DNA of 64,000 bases from Acutalibacter sp. 1XD8-36 (GCF_009917525.1 NZ_QZDU01000001.1:372001-436000), one strand, 5' to 3'. Counted from the stretch's first letter, positions 43,512 through 53,243 are shown. Translations and numbers: made by a program. Notes: generated by a model not told the origin, from the sequence alone.

Positions 43512-45244
43512 TGGAGATAAACCCTCTGTTTAGATTCTACATTGACAATAAGAAATACCTGCCGGGTATCCTCACTATCGTTGGCATATCCCTTCTGTCC
43601 GGCGTGCTGAAAATGCTGGCGGCAACCTTCTGGGGCCGGGCGGTGGATTTCGGCATGGCTGGGCTTATAAACGACATGATATTCGCCGCTGTCATGATGG
43701 CTGTATTTATTCTTGCGGACTGTTTGCGCACTGCCGTACACTACCATATTATAGGCCGTATCACCGAGAATATGTTCCTTGGCGTGCGGGCCCGGGCCTT
43801 TCACAAGCTTACCCACGGCGACCCGGCTGTTCTTGAAAACCATTTCCGTACCGGGGACGTGACCGCCCGGCTCAACAGCGATATAGACCTGCTCAGCACC
43901 TTTTCTGCCGGACATGTAAGCAACTATTCACGGCAGATATTCTCTGCCCTGTTCGGGCTTTTCGCCTGCGTGTTCATGTCCTGGCAGCTCTCCCTTGCCT
44001 ATGTGGTAATCCTGCCGGTGTCCCTGGGGCTGGTCTCACTTATCAGCAAGCCCATCCTCAAGCAAAGCAAGAAGTCCATGGACAGCGCGGGCTCGGCTAT
44101 GAGCCTGGTCGCGGATATGCTTCTCGGCGCGCCCACCGTAAAGGCGTTTGGCGCTCAGGAGCATTTTCAGAAGAAATTCGACGTGATGGCTGAGAGGATG
44201 TATGAATTTGAGGTTGAAAACGAGCGCATAAGCATGAGGATGACCGCCGTGAAATACATTGCAAATGTGGTGCAGACTATGTGCCTGTTCCTTGTAGGCT
44301 CCTGGCTGGTAACAAAGGGGCTGCTCACTGTTGGTATATTTATCTCATTTGTAACTATGAGCAACTATATCACCGAACTGCTCACCGCTTCAGACTATAT
44401 GATACAGACCGTCCGTCGGGTAACGGCCTGTGCCCAGCGGTATTATGAGGTGCTGGACATTCCTGACGAGCTTCCCGGACTGCTGGGCCTTGAGGCCAGT
44501 AAAAACCCCTGCTCTGCCGAAAAGCTCACCTTCTCCTATGACCGCGAGGGCCGGGTGCTGGATGGGCTTACCCTGCACATCTCGGCAGGTAAGAAGATTG
44601 CCATTGTGGGTGAAAGTGGCTGTGGAAAGTCCACGCTGATTAAGCTTATATGCCGCTTCTATCTGCCTGAGAGCGGCAGCCTGAAGCTCTTTGGATTAGA
44701 GTCCCTGGACTGGCGCCCGGACGACCTGCGCTCAAGAATGGCAATCGTCACCCAGGACTCCTTCCTCTTCGACGGCAGTATCTATGAAAACGTGGCCTAC
44801 GGCAGACCGGGGCTCACCCGGAAACAGTGTGAGCAGGCCCTAAAGGACGTGGAGCTCTGGAGCTTTGTCTCCAATTTAAGCGGCGGCATGGACCATCAGA
44901 TAGGCGAGGGCGGGCAGACCCTGTCCGGCGGGCAGAAGCAGCGGCTTTGTATCGCCCGGGCCATGGTCAAGGAGGCCCCGCTGGTGCTCCTGGACGAGGC
45001 TACCTCGGCCCTTGATTTGCAGACAGAGCGCGAGGTACAAAAAAGCCTTGATAAGCTATTAGAGGGCCGCTCGGCAGTCATTATAGCCCATAGGCTCAGC
45101 ACCGTACAGGGGGCAGACTATATCTACTACATGGACAAGGGCCGGGTAGTAGAGGAGGGCTCACCCGCTGACCTGCTGGCCCTCAGGGGACGATACTACG
45201 ATATGTGCAGGCTCCAGGGCCTGGTTATAGACATTGGGAGGTGA
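43511..45244 (+). CDS. ABC exporter half-transporter (ATP-binding/permease)
   Basis: 577 residues: six-helix exporter domain (about 1-310) and nucleotide-binding domain with Walker A 'VGESGCGKST' (near 364-373), signature 'LSGGQKQRLC' (near 473) and Walker B 'LVLLDEATSALD' (near 493). Probably the partner of the next gene. No N-terminal C39 peptidase domain. The ATG overlaps the glycosyltransferase stop (TGATG); the frame's TTG three bases earlier is not used. Cargo may be a lipid-linked saccharide or a peptide. Confidence 0.93.
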   Translation: MEINPLFRFYIDNKKYLPGILTIVGISLLSGVLKMLAATFWGRAVDFGMAGLINDMIFAAVMMAVFILADCLRTAVHYHIIGRITENMFLGVRARAFHKLTHGDPAVLENHFRTGDVTARLNSDIDLLSTFSAGHVSNYSRQIFSALFGLFACVFMSWQLSLAYVVILPVSLGLVSLISKPILKQSKKSMDSAGSAMSLVADMLLGAPTVKAFGAQEHFQKKFDVMAERMYEFEVENERISMRMTAVKYIANVVQTMCLFLVGSWLVTKGLLTVGIFISFVTMSNYITELLTASDYMIQTVRRVTACAQRYYEVLDIPDELPGLLGLEASKNPCSAEKLTFSYDREGRVLDGLTLHISAGKKIAIVGESGCGKSTLIKLICRFYLPESGSLKLFGLESLDWRPDDLRSRMAIVTQDSFLFDGSIYENVAYGRPGLTRKQCEQALKDVELWSFVSNLSGGMDHQIGEGGQTLSGGQKQRLCIARAMVKEAPLVLLDEATSALDLQTEREVQKSLDKLLEGRSAVIIAHRLSTVQGADYIYYMDKGRVVEEGSPADLLALRGRYYDMCRLQGLVIDIGR

Positions 45245-45248
45245 CAAA

Positions 45249-47015
45249 ATGAGAAAGACATCCGCGCTGACCCTTTATAGGCGCAGCTTTGAGTATCTCG
45301 GCCGGGCCCGGGGAAAGTATCTGCTCGGGGTGCTGTTTGCCTCCTGTGAGATGGCACTTTTATTTGCGTTCCCATATGTGAATCAGGCGCTCATTGACAT
45401 AGTTGCCGGGGAGCGGCAGGGAAACATCATGGTAATGCTGCTCATTATGCTGGGGCTTTTCCTTCTGCTGGTACCGCCGGTGATACTGGGCAGATATATG
45501 CAGACTACAGCCGCAGAGTTCGGCCGCAGCATGCTCTACAAAAAGCTTTTCTGGCACGTGACCCATATGCCCTACGATACCCTGACCAAATTCAAGACCG
45601 GGGACTATATCACCCGTCTGAGGGATGACGCCAGCCGCACTACCGGCGCCTTTCGCTCCTACTCTGTAACCCATCTCATTAGGTTTGGAGTTGTCTTCCC
45701 GGCAACACTTATATTGCTGCTCGTCAATGACTGGCGTATAGCCCTTGCCGGTGTGATTTACGGCGGCATAAACCTAGCCCTCTCCCTCTGGCTGAATCCA
45801 CTGGCTAAGTCCGTTGAGCGGCGGGCAAAGCAGGAAATTGCAAACTCTGCGTCATTTTTAGTAGAGGCGCTGAGGGGAATCCCGGTGGTGCGGGTTTTCG
45901 TGCTGCACCACGTGCTCGCCGAACGCTACGCCAGAATATGCGAAATAATCAAAGACAGGCGCATGAAATACCAGAACATCATCGGGATTACATACGGCGT
46001 TGTGGATTTCTTTGCCCAGTCTGCCCAGGCCATCGGCTTTATAATCTGTATCCTACTTGCCCGGGACGGCGTGACTCTTGGCAATACCGTGTTTAACGCC
46101 ACTCTCATGGGCATGATGGCAGACTCTATATACAGGCTCAGCACATTCCTCCTTCTGACCCAGACTGACCTTGTCGCCATGGAGCGGGTTCACAGCCTGC
46201 TGGACCAGCCCCTTGAGGACCTGCACGACGGCATAGACGCCGCAAAAACCGATGGAGATATTGCCGTGGAGCTGCGCTCTGTTAGCTTTTCCTATGACGG
46301 AGAAAACAATGTGATAGACAATCTGAATCTGACCCTGCACCGGGGCGAGCACCTGGCTATCGTCGGCGGCTCCGGCGGGGGCAAATCCACGGTGATAAAG
46401 CTGATTGAGGGCTTCTATGCCCCGACCTCCGGAGAGATACGCTACTTCAGTCAGACCGGCCTATCGCTCTCAGCAATACGCGGCCTGTTCGCATATGTAC
46501 CGCAGGAGTGCACGCTTTTTGACGGCACCATAGAGGACAATCTGCGAATGGCCCGCCCCGGCGCTGCACAGCAAGAGCTTGAACGCGCCGCCGGGATGGC
46601 TGATATCCACGAGTTCATACTTAGTCTCCCCGAGGGCTATAAGACCCAGGTGGGTGAGCGGGGCAGCCAGCTCTCCGGAGGCCAGCGCCAGAGAGTCGCC
46701 ATAGCCAGGGGCATCCTGAAAGAAGCCCCTGTGCTGCTGTTGGACGAGGCCACCGCCGCTTTGGACTCATCCACTGAAAAAGAGATCCAGGCCTGCCTTG
46801 ACAGGATATCCGTTGGCATGACTACCGTGACTGTGGCCCATAGGCTCAGCACCATCGAGAACGCCGACCGTATCCTGGTAATGGAGGGCGGCAGAGTCAT
46901 TGAGGAGGGCCGCTTTAAGGAGCTTATAGACCTTGGCGGCAGGTTTAGGGAAATATATGAGGGCCAGCAGCAGGAGGAGCGCATGAGGCTTGAGAGAGAA
47001 CGCAGTTGGATATAA
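45249..47015 (+). CDS. ABC exporter half-transporter (ATP-binding/permease)
   Basis: 588 residues with the same plan as the previous gene: six helices (about 1-310), Walker A 'VGGSGGGKST' near 375, signature 'LSGGQRQRVA' near 477 and Walker B 'VLLLDEATAALD' near 497. The two NBDs differ in detail, as in heterodimeric exporters. GGGAGGTGACAAA leads to ATG 45249, four bases after the upstream stop. Ends at the terminator 47021-47048. Confidence 0.93.
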   Translation: MRKTSALTLYRRSFEYLGRARGKYLLGVLFASCEMALLFAFPYVNQALIDIVAGERQGNIMVMLLIMLGLFLLLVPPVILGRYMQTTAAEFGRSMLYKKLFWHVTHMPYDTLTKFKTGDYITRLRDDASRTTGAFRSYSVTHLIRFGVVFPATLILLLVNDWRIALAGVIYGGINLALSLWLNPLAKSVERRAKQEIANSASFLVEALRGIPVVRVFVLHHVLAERYARICEIIKDRRMKYQNIIGITYGVVDFFAQSAQAIGFIICILLARDGVTLGNTVFNATLMGMMADSIYRLSTFLLLTQTDLVAMERVHSLLDQPLEDLHDGIDAAKTDGDIAVELRSVSFSYDGENNVIDNLNLTLHRGEHLAIVGGSGGGKSTVIKLIEGFYAPTSGEIRYFSQTGLSLSAIRGLFAYVPQECTLFDGTIEDNLRMARPGAAQQELERAAGMADIHEFILSLPEGYKTQVGERGSQLSGGQRQRVAIARGILKEAPVLLLDEATAALDSSTEKEIQACLDRISVGMTTVTVAHRLSTIENADRILVMEGGRVIEEGRFKELIDLGGRFREIYEGQQQEERMRLERERSWI

Positions 47016-47020
47016 ATAGA

Positions 47021-47048
47021 AATCCCCCGGCAGAGCCGGGGGTATTTC
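47021..47048 (+). terminator. Terminator of glycosyltransferase-ABC operon
   Basis: CCCCCGGC (47024-47031), AGA loop, GCCGGGGG (47035-47042), then TATTTC. Confidence 0.85.
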
Positions 47049-47141
47049 ATATGCGGGTATAACTCTATGTTGTAAGCCACCTGTCACGTCGGTACGACCT
47101 GACATTTGCGTATTGCCATTATCTGCAGCCAATAATAAACT

Positions 47142-49400
47142 TTACAGCTCTATCTCATATACCGGGCAGAGCTCCGCGCCATGTAGTACCGCGACCGCTC
47201 CTCCGACTTCCTCTACCCTGGCAGCCATCCCGGACTCCACATTCACGTTTGCGCCCTCCTTCAGCGGCGTGATATACAGCACAAACTGGCTGTGCTCACT
47301 GGCAAACTCACGCAGGCTTACCTCCCAAACTGCTCCGTTGGCGAAATTATCGCTTATGAGCCTGCTGTTCAGAAACAGGCTTCCGATATCACCGCTGTAG
47401 TCTATTTGCAGACGCACATCCTTTACACCCTCCAGCAGTCCGTCGGGAATGTCCAGGGTATACCTGCCCGGAGCCACCTGTTCTACAGAAAGTCTCTTAC
47501 CTGCTCCGGCCCACTGGCCTGCCCGGTACAGGTATTCTCCCAGCACCCCGCTTCTGCCCTGTGCATTGCCTGAAAGGGCATCCACCGGGTAACAACAGAT
47601 ATGATTTTCAGCCTTGACCGTCTCAAGCCTCAAGCCGTTTTCATCCTCCAGCATGGCTTCATCTGTAAAGACCAGCCTGTTCCCTCCGGCAATATACATC
47701 TGCTCAGCCAGCCCCCTGCTGAGCACCAGGATACCGGCGGAGCGTTCTCCCTTGCTGACTGTAAATTCTTCCGCAGTAAAGTTCTCCAGACAGACATATG
47801 TGCTCGACTTGCCGATGTCTATTTTAGCCTTTTCCTCAAAGGTAAAGCTGCCTCTCATGCCTCTCGGGATGAAGAATACATACACATCTCTGCCATCCTT
47901 TTCTAACACCGTAACCGGCTGAGCGTTGGCCTGAACCAGCTTGATTCCCCCCAGGTCCATATTAAACGGAAGTATGGCGTTCTCCTCTGCGGCAATACCG
48001 AAGCGGAAGGTAATCGCCCCTTCACTTGTATCCAGAGTGACCGTCTCTTTCAGGCGGTCCTTAGCCGTCACATGGTCCTGGAAATTGTTCACAAACAGGA
48101 AACCGCCATGCCCGTCTGTGCGCACAGCATAGCGCAGGGTATCCACGTCGTTTGGGTCAATAAGCGACGCCCCCTCGGGCAGAACAGTCTTCATCGGGCA
48201 GAGTATTCCTGCAAACGCGCGCACAAAATAGTGGAGCAGCTTCGTGCGCCGGTAAGACTCCCTAACCTGACCGAACTCGCCAAGAGCCGCCTGGTAGTCG
48301 TATGATATCTTGCACACCTGGCTCTCGTTAAGATACTGTCCGTTTTTCCCAATGGGATTGCTCCCGCCCTGATACATATAGTAGCCCAGGAAGTTGCAGC
48401 CAGAGGCAAGCTTCACTGCCGCCATAGCGTCCACAGACTTATAGGGCAGCTGAAACCTGTAATTATAGCTGCACATCATCCCTCCGCCCATCTCACAGCA
48501 GGCATACGGACGGTCTTCCGGGGCATAGCGCGGCAGAAAATCGTCGGTACAGGCAATGCCGTTTTTATGGTAGTCCTGATAGATATACTGCTCTGTAGCA
48601 GGGTGCTCCCCTTTATGGGAGTAGAACAGCCATGGCCTGTAGGCATAGCCTCCCCATAGGGGCAGCATTGAGTCCGGAGTCGGGGCATTGCCCCAGCCTG
48701 TACATGTATAAAATACCGGGGTAAGCCCGCACTCAGCGGCAAGCTCCTTCAGGCGCAGCAGATACTCCTCACCCTCATCCCCGCCAAAGGCCCACTCGTT
48801 GGATATGCCGGTGGTTATCTCCCATGGCGCTGAGGACGCCATATACTCATTGTCTATCTGCACGCCGATTACCGGCCCGCCGTCCTTAAAAAACATCCCA
48901 TTAACCTGACCTGCTATCTCCGTATACAGCCGCCTGGTACAGCTGAGGAAGCCCTCGCTGAGCTTCCGTACCTCAAAGGGTTTGCCGTATAGCCAGTCTG
49001 GCAGGCCGCCGTTGCGCGCCTCCCCATGGTCGAAGGGGCCGCACCTGAGTATCACATACAGCCCGTGCTTTTGGCAAAGCTTCACAAACCTGCCAAGGTC
49101 CCGCCTCCCTGTAAAGTCGAAGCAGCCCTCTTCCTCCTCATGGTGGTTCCAGAACACATAGGTGGCCACGATATTCACGCCACCCAGCTTCATCTTTATG
49201 AGCTCATCCTCCCAACGCCACGGCTCCATGCGGCTGAAATGGAACTCACCGCTCACTCCAAAGAACGGCTGTCCGTCCTTTTCCATATAATAGCTGTTTA
49301 CCGACAGCTCTGTACCGTCTTTACTCCTGCCGTGAAAGGCCTCTCCGAGAGGGCGCGCCTCAACTGCTGCCGCATTACGCAGGGACAATTTATAGTCCAT
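47142..49400 (-). CDS. Glycoside hydrolase family 35 beta-galactosidase-like
   Basis: 752 residues. The N-terminal TIM barrel (about 30-370) carries GH35 marks: 'FGVSGEFHFSRM', 'GVNIVATYVFWNHHEEEEG', 'CGPFDHGEARNGGLPDWL' and the acid/base Glu in 'IGVQIDNEYM' (near 184); the nucleophile is probably the Glu in 'CCEMGGGM' near 302. The rest is beta-rich. No signal peptide, so intracellular. Removes terminal beta-galactose from oligosaccharides. Last gene of the operon with KDPG aldolase and a sugar-acid dehydratase. Confidence 0.85.
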   Translation of the reverse strand: MDYKLSLRNAAAVEARPLGEAFHGRSKDGTELSVNSYYMEKDGQPFFGVSGEFHFSRMEPWRWEDELIKMKLGGVNIVATYVFWNHHEEEEGCFDFTGRRDLGRFVKLCQKHGLYVILRCGPFDHGEARNGGLPDWLYGKPFEVRKLSEGFLSCTRRLYTEIAGQVNGMFFKDGGPVIGVQIDNEYMASSAPWEITTGISNEWAFGGDEGEEYLLRLKELAAECGLTPVFYTCTGWGNAPTPDSMLPLWGGYAYRPWLFYSHKGEHPATEQYIYQDYHKNGIACTDDFLPRYAPEDRPYACCEMGGGMMCSYNYRFQLPYKSVDAMAAVKLASGCNFLGYYMYQGGSNPIGKNGQYLNESQVCKISYDYQAALGEFGQVRESYRRTKLLHYFVRAFAGILCPMKTVLPEGASLIDPNDVDTLRYAVRTDGHGGFLFVNNFQDHVTAKDRLKETVTLDTSEGAITFRFGIAAEENAILPFNMDLGGIKLVQANAQPVTVLEKDGRDVYVFFIPRGMRGSFTFEEKAKIDIGKSSTYVCLENFTAEEFTVSKGERSAGILVLSRGLAEQMYIAGGNRLVFTDEAMLEDENGLRLETVKAENHICCYPVDALSGNAQGRSGVLGEYLYRAGQWAGAGKRLSVEQVAPGRYTLDIPDGLLEGVKDVRLQIDYSGDIGSLFLNSRLISDNFANGAVWEVSLREFASEHSQFVLYITPLKEGANVNVESGMAARVEEVGGAVAVLHGAELCPVYEIEL

Positions 49401-50048
49401 TTATTTATTCCCTCTCACTGCTTTGATTATCTCCCGTGACTGCCTGCAAAGCTCCGCTATCTCGTCCCACCTCTGTCCCTCAATAAGCTGTGCGGTCACC
49501 ATGTACGAGCCCCCGCAGGCCGCTATCACCGGGCAGCTGATATACTCCTCCAGGTTCTTCAGCGAGATACCCCCCGTAGGCATTACCTTAAACTGTGGAA
49601 ATGGCGCGCTCATGGCCTTTATCTTCCCGAGCCCACCGGACTGCTCTGCCGGGAAGAACTTTATAAGCTCAAGCCCGAATTTCAGCGCGGCATGGTAGTC
49701 CGTGGGAGTTGTGCAGCCGGGGTAAATGGGCACGCCCTTATTTTGGGCGTACTCCACCAGCTCCGGGTCGAAGCCCGGGGTTACTATAAACTGCCCGCCT
49801 GCCTCTATAGCCGCGTCTATCTGCTCTGTCACCGTAACCGTACCCGCACCGGCTATCAGTTCAGGACATGTCTCCTTCATCAGCCGTATGGCTTTGTCCG
49901 CACCGGCTGCACGGAAGGTGACCTCAGCCACCGGCACGCCACCGGCGCAGAGCGCCTTCCCAAGAGGCGCCGCGTCCCGCTCCGGGTCTGTGAGCTTAAT
50001 CACCGGCACGATTCCTATCTCTGAAATTGCCTGACTAATTTTATCCAT
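49401..50048 (-). CDS. eda: KDPG/KHG-type aldolase
   Basis: 215 residues of the class I KDPG aldolase family: 'VAEVTFRAAGADKAIRLM' (catalytic Glu near 41), 'GAGTVTVTEQIDAAIEAGGQFIVTPG' near 67-92, and the Schiff-base Lys in 'LELIKFFPAEQ' near 133, with 'VMPTGGISLKNLEEYI' closing the phosphate site. Splits 2-keto-3-deoxy-6-phospho-sugar acids to pyruvate and glyceraldehyde 3-phosphate. The stop is adjacent to the GH35 start. Related enzymes act on galactonate derivatives, so specificity is open. Confidence 0.9.
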   Translation of the reverse strand: MDKISQAISEIGIVPVIKLTDPERDAAPLGKALCAGGVPVAEVTFRAAGADKAIRLMKETCPELIAGAGTVTVTEQIDAAIEAGGQFIVTPGFDPELVEYAQNKGVPIYPGCTTPTDYHAALKFGLELIKFFPAEQSGGLGKIKAMSAPFPQFKVMPTGGISLKNLEEYISCPVIAACGGSYMVTAQLIEGQRWDEIAELCRQSREIIKAVRGNK

Positions 50049-50068
50049 CTATTGTACCTCCAAAAATT

Positions 50069-51829
50069 TTATTCTCTGTCATAGTCAAGATACGCTCCCT
50101 TCATGGGAGAGGCTGCCAAATCCGAGAACAGCCGCAGCACCCCCCGTTTATACTTAGCGGGCTTCGGCTTCCAGTGCTTCTTTCGCTCAGCCAGAACAGC
50201 GTCTATTTCCTCCGGGCTCTGCCTCTGTCCCTTCACGCCAACTATCTCCAGCACGCGCTCCTGCACGTCTAAGTGTATCAGGTCTCCATCCTCCACCAGA
50301 GCAATGGGCCCGCCCGCCTGGGCTTCCGGGCTGCAATGGCCTATAACCGGCCCGGTAGACGCCCCAGAGAAGCGCCCGTCGGTAATAAGGGCAATGCTCC
50401 GTCCCAGCTCCTTATCAGAGGAGATGGCCTCTGAGGTATAGAACATCTCCGGCATTCCCGAGCCCTTAGGCCCCTCGTATCGGATAAACACTGCGTCCCC
50501 CGGCTTTACCCTGTGGTGCAGCACCGCATCAATGCACTCCTCCTCACTGTCAAACGGCCTGGCGTTCAGCACCGCCGAGAACATCTCCCTCGGGCAGGCA
50601 GTATGCTTGATAACAGCTCCTTCTGGGGCAAGGTTGCCCTTTAGAACCGCGATAGAGCCGTCTGTGCCAAGGGCTTTATCATATGGGCGTATAACGTCCT
50701 CTCGGGTTATATTTGTATTATGCTTTTTATTCGCCTCTAAAAGCCACCTCTGGCAGCGCTCATAGAAGCCGTCTTTCTTCAGCTCCTCAAGATTTTCACC
50801 CAGGGTTTTCCCGGTGACAGTCATTGCGTCCAGGTGCAAATGCGGCTTTATCTCCTCCATAATAGCCGGGACCCCTCCCGCATAGTAGAAGAACTCCGCG
50901 GGCCAGCGCCCTGCCGGACGCACATCCAGAAGATATCTTGCGCCCCGGTGCAGCCTGTCAAAGGTCTCACCGGTTATCTCCAGCCCAAGCTCGTGGGCTA
51001 TAGCCGGAAGGTGAAGTAAGCAGTTAGTAGAGCCAGAGACTGCCGCGTGCACAAGTATGGCGTTCTCAAAGCTCTCCATTGTCACAATGTCCGAGGGCCT
51101 CATACCCCTGCTGTGCGCCAGCTTTACCGCCAGTCTCCCTGCGCTCCTGGCATACTCCAGCAGGTCAGGGCTGCCAGCGGGCAGCAGCGCGCTGCCGGGC
51201 AGAGCCAGGCCCAGGGCCTCAGCCATTATCTGCATAGTGGAGGCCGTGCCAATAAACGAGCAGGCTCCGCAGCCCGGGCAGGCGTTTTCCTTGGCCCAGT
51301 CCAGTTCCCCATTCTCTATCTCCCCCCGCTCATACCTTGCGGAGTACATGCCAAGCTGTTCTAATGTGAGCAGCTTGGGCCCTGCAGCCATGGTCCCGCC
51401 AGTCACCACAACCGCCGGGATATCCACCCTTAAAAGCCCCATCAGGTTTCCGGGCAGGCCCTTATCGCAGCTGGCTATGTACACCCCCGCGTCAAAGGGC
51501 GTGGCGCTCTGCTGTATCTCTATCATGTTGGCTATCATCTCCCGGCTGGCCAGGGAGTAATTTATGCCGTCCGTGCCCTGGCTCTCGCCATCGCACATAT
51601 CCGTGCAGAAGTACCGGGCCCCGTGTCCTCCGGCTTCCGCAATGCCCTCCCTTGCCGCCTCCACAAGCCTGTCCAAATGTCCGGACCCCGGGTGGCTGTC
51701 GCCAAAGGTGCTTTCAATAAAAATCTGCGGCTTAGAGAGGTCCTCCGGCCTCCAGCCGGTGCCCAGGCGCAGAGGGTCCAGCTCCGGGGAGAGCTCCCGC
51801 ATTTTCTGGCTGATAAGGCTGTTTTCCAT
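50069..51829 (-). CDS. IlvD/Edd family Fe-S dehydratase (sugar-acid dehydratase-like)
   Basis: 586 residues. Fe-S cluster Cys residues in 'IASCDKGLPG' (near 125) and 'CPGCGACSFIGTASTM' (near 188-203); 'TDGRFSGASTGPVIGH' near 483 and a mid-region typical of the IlvD/Edd family. Members dehydrate dihydroxy-acids (IlvD), 6-phosphogluconate (Edd) or aldonic acids such as xylonate. The neighbouring KDPG-type aldolase makes a sugar-acid substrate more likely than branched-chain acid synthesis, but that is inference. GGAG at 11 bases before ATG. Its promoter is at 51874-51902. Confidence 0.85.
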   Translation of the reverse strand: MENSLISQKMRELSPELDPLRLGTGWRPEDLSKPQIFIESTFGDSHPGSGHLDRLVEAAREGIAEAGGHGARYFCTDMCDGESQGTDGINYSLASREMIANMIEIQQSATPFDAGVYIASCDKGLPGNLMGLLRVDIPAVVVTGGTMAAGPKLLTLEQLGMYSARYERGEIENGELDWAKENACPGCGACSFIGTASTMQIMAEALGLALPGSALLPAGSPDLLEYARSAGRLAVKLAHSRGMRPSDIVTMESFENAILVHAAVSGSTNCLLHLPAIAHELGLEITGETFDRLHRGARYLLDVRPAGRWPAEFFYYAGGVPAIMEEIKPHLHLDAMTVTGKTLGENLEELKKDGFYERCQRWLLEANKKHNTNITREDVIRPYDKALGTDGSIAVLKGNLAPEGAVIKHTACPREMFSAVLNARPFDSEEECIDAVLHHRVKPGDAVFIRYEGPKGSGMPEMFYTSEAISSDKELGRSIALITDGRFSGASTGPVIGHCSPEAQAGGPIALVEDGDLIHLDVQERVLEIVGVKGQRQSPEEIDAVLAERKKHWKPKPAKYKRGVLRLFSDLAASPMKGAYLDYDRE

Positions 51830-51873
51830 AGGCTTTAGCGCTCCTTTCTCGTTTGCACATAAGCTTTTGTCCT

Positions 51874-51902
51874 ATCATACCATAGCGGGCCGAAGGTTTC
51901 AA
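51874..51902 (-). promoter_or_regulatory. Sigma-A promoter for dehydratase-aldolase-GH35 operon
   Basis: Minus-strand TTGAAA (51897-51902), 17-base spacer, TATGAT (51874-51879), 45 bases before the dehydratase start. Divergent from the promoter at 51910-51938. Confidence 0.7.
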
Positions 51903-51909
51903 CCTGCAC

Positions 51910-51938
51910 TTGATATTTTCTGTGCCCTGCGGTATAAT
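51910..51938 (+). promoter_or_regulatory. Sigma-A promoter for C39/SLH protein gene
   Basis: TTGATA (51910-51915), 17 bases, TATAAT (51933-51938). The predicted RNA start lies near 51945, close to the gene start. Confidence 0.8.
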
Positions 51939-51971
51939 TACTACTATAATACGGGAATGGAGAGTAGGACT

Positions 51972-53243
51972 ATGATAAAGCGCAAGAGATACACAGCCTG
52001 CCTGTTGGCAGTGCTCTGCATTGCTGTTAGCCTGCATGTACCCGCCGCTGCCAAAGCTTCGGACAGGCACACTATCAGCGGCTTCCCCATAATCTGGCAG
52101 ATGCCCGAGCTGCCCACCGGCTGTGAGGTGACAGCCCTCACTATGGCTATGCGTTACTATGGGTATAACGTGAGCAAAATCACTATGGCAAGCCGCTACC
52201 TGCCCAAGGTCTCCCCTTACTTCTACTATGGAAGCGGCGGCAGGCTCTACGGTCCGGACATGGACAAATACTTTGTGGGCAGCCCCTTTAACTCCGGGGG
52301 ATATATCTGCGGCCCCACCGCTCTCTGTACTGCCGCGGACGGATATTTTAAAGCCAACAAGATTCATATGAAGGCAAAAGACATCTCCGGCTCCGAGCCT
52401 CGGGAGCTGTATGCTCTGGTGGAGCAGGGCACCCCGGTGGTGGTTATGGTGACGATAAATATGGTTAACCGACACGCCTATTTTAGCTGGTACACCCCCG
52501 ACGGCAGGCCAATGAGTATCAGCCATAATGACCACGGCGCGGTGCTGATAGGCTATACCCCCACCACTGTCACCCTGGCTGACCCTTTAGCCGGGAGAGT
52601 AACCTACAGCCGCAGCCGCTTTGAGTCCGTATTCCGTTCCAGGGGAAAGCAGTGCGTAATACTAGAAGAGCCGGTTTATAAGAGCGGCTATACCGACGTG
52701 CCGGATAACAGATGGTTCTCAACTCCCATAACCTACTGCCGGGAAAAAGGGCTTATGAGTGGAGTCGGCGACAAGAAGTTCCTGCCAGACAGCGAGATGA
52801 CCCGCAGTATGCTGGCCGGCGTGCTATACCGCGCGGCGGGCCAGCCGGAGGTCTCCAGCTATGAAATCCCATTCACTGATGTGAAGTCTGGTAAATGGTA
52901 CACCTCCAGCGTGCTCTGGGCCAGTGAAACAGGGATTATCGCCGGTTATGGCAACGGCCTTTTCGGTACTGATGACCCTGTCACCAGGGAGCAGGTAGTG
53001 GCCTCTATCTGGAGGATGGAGGGAGAACCTGAGGCAACTCCTGGGCAGGACTTTGAGGATGAGGGCAACATATCTGTGTACGCCCTCACAGCTGTGGACT
53101 GGGCCCATAAAAAAGGCATAATCAGCGGAAAGCCCGGCAATCTGTTTGACCCGCAGGCCAGTATGACCCGCGCTGAAGTTGCCACCGTCCTGTATAACTA
53201 CACTTCGCTAAAGCAGAAGGAGAGCCAAAATGCCGGATTATAA
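51972..53243 (+). CDS. Secreted C39-like cysteine peptidase with three S-layer-homology repeats
   Basis: 423 residues. Signal peptide 1-30 ('ACLLAVLCIAVSLHVPAAA'); C39_2-like papain fold (about 35-225) with Cys in 'LPTGCEVTALTMAMRYYG', His in 'HNDHGAVLIGY' and Asp in 'LADPLAG'; then three SLH repeats (about 230-420) with 'MTRSMLAGVLYRAAG', 'VTREQVVASIWRMEG' and 'MTRAEVATVLYNY'. It should be anchored to secondary wall polymer. Substrate unknown. I chose ATG 51972 over 51957 because GGAG lies nine bases upstream; the frame further upstream belongs to antisense noise. Confidence 0.88.
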   Translation: MIKRKRYTACLLAVLCIAVSLHVPAAAKASDRHTISGFPIIWQMPELPTGCEVTALTMAMRYYGYNVSKITMASRYLPKVSPYFYYGSGGRLYGPDMDKYFVGSPFNSGGYICGPTALCTAADGYFKANKIHMKAKDISGSEPRELYALVEQGTPVVVMVTINMVNRHAYFSWYTPDGRPMSISHNDHGAVLIGYTPTTVTLADPLAGRVTYSRSRFESVFRSRGKQCVILEEPVYKSGYTDVPDNRWFSTPITYCREKGLMSGVGDKKFLPDSEMTRSMLAGVLYRAAGQPEVSSYEIPFTDVKSGKWYTSSVLWASETGIIAGYGNGLFGTDDPVTREQVVASIWRMEGEPEATPGQDFEDEGNISVYALTAVDWAHKKGIISGKPGNLFDPQASMTRAEVATVLYNYTSLKQKESQNAGL

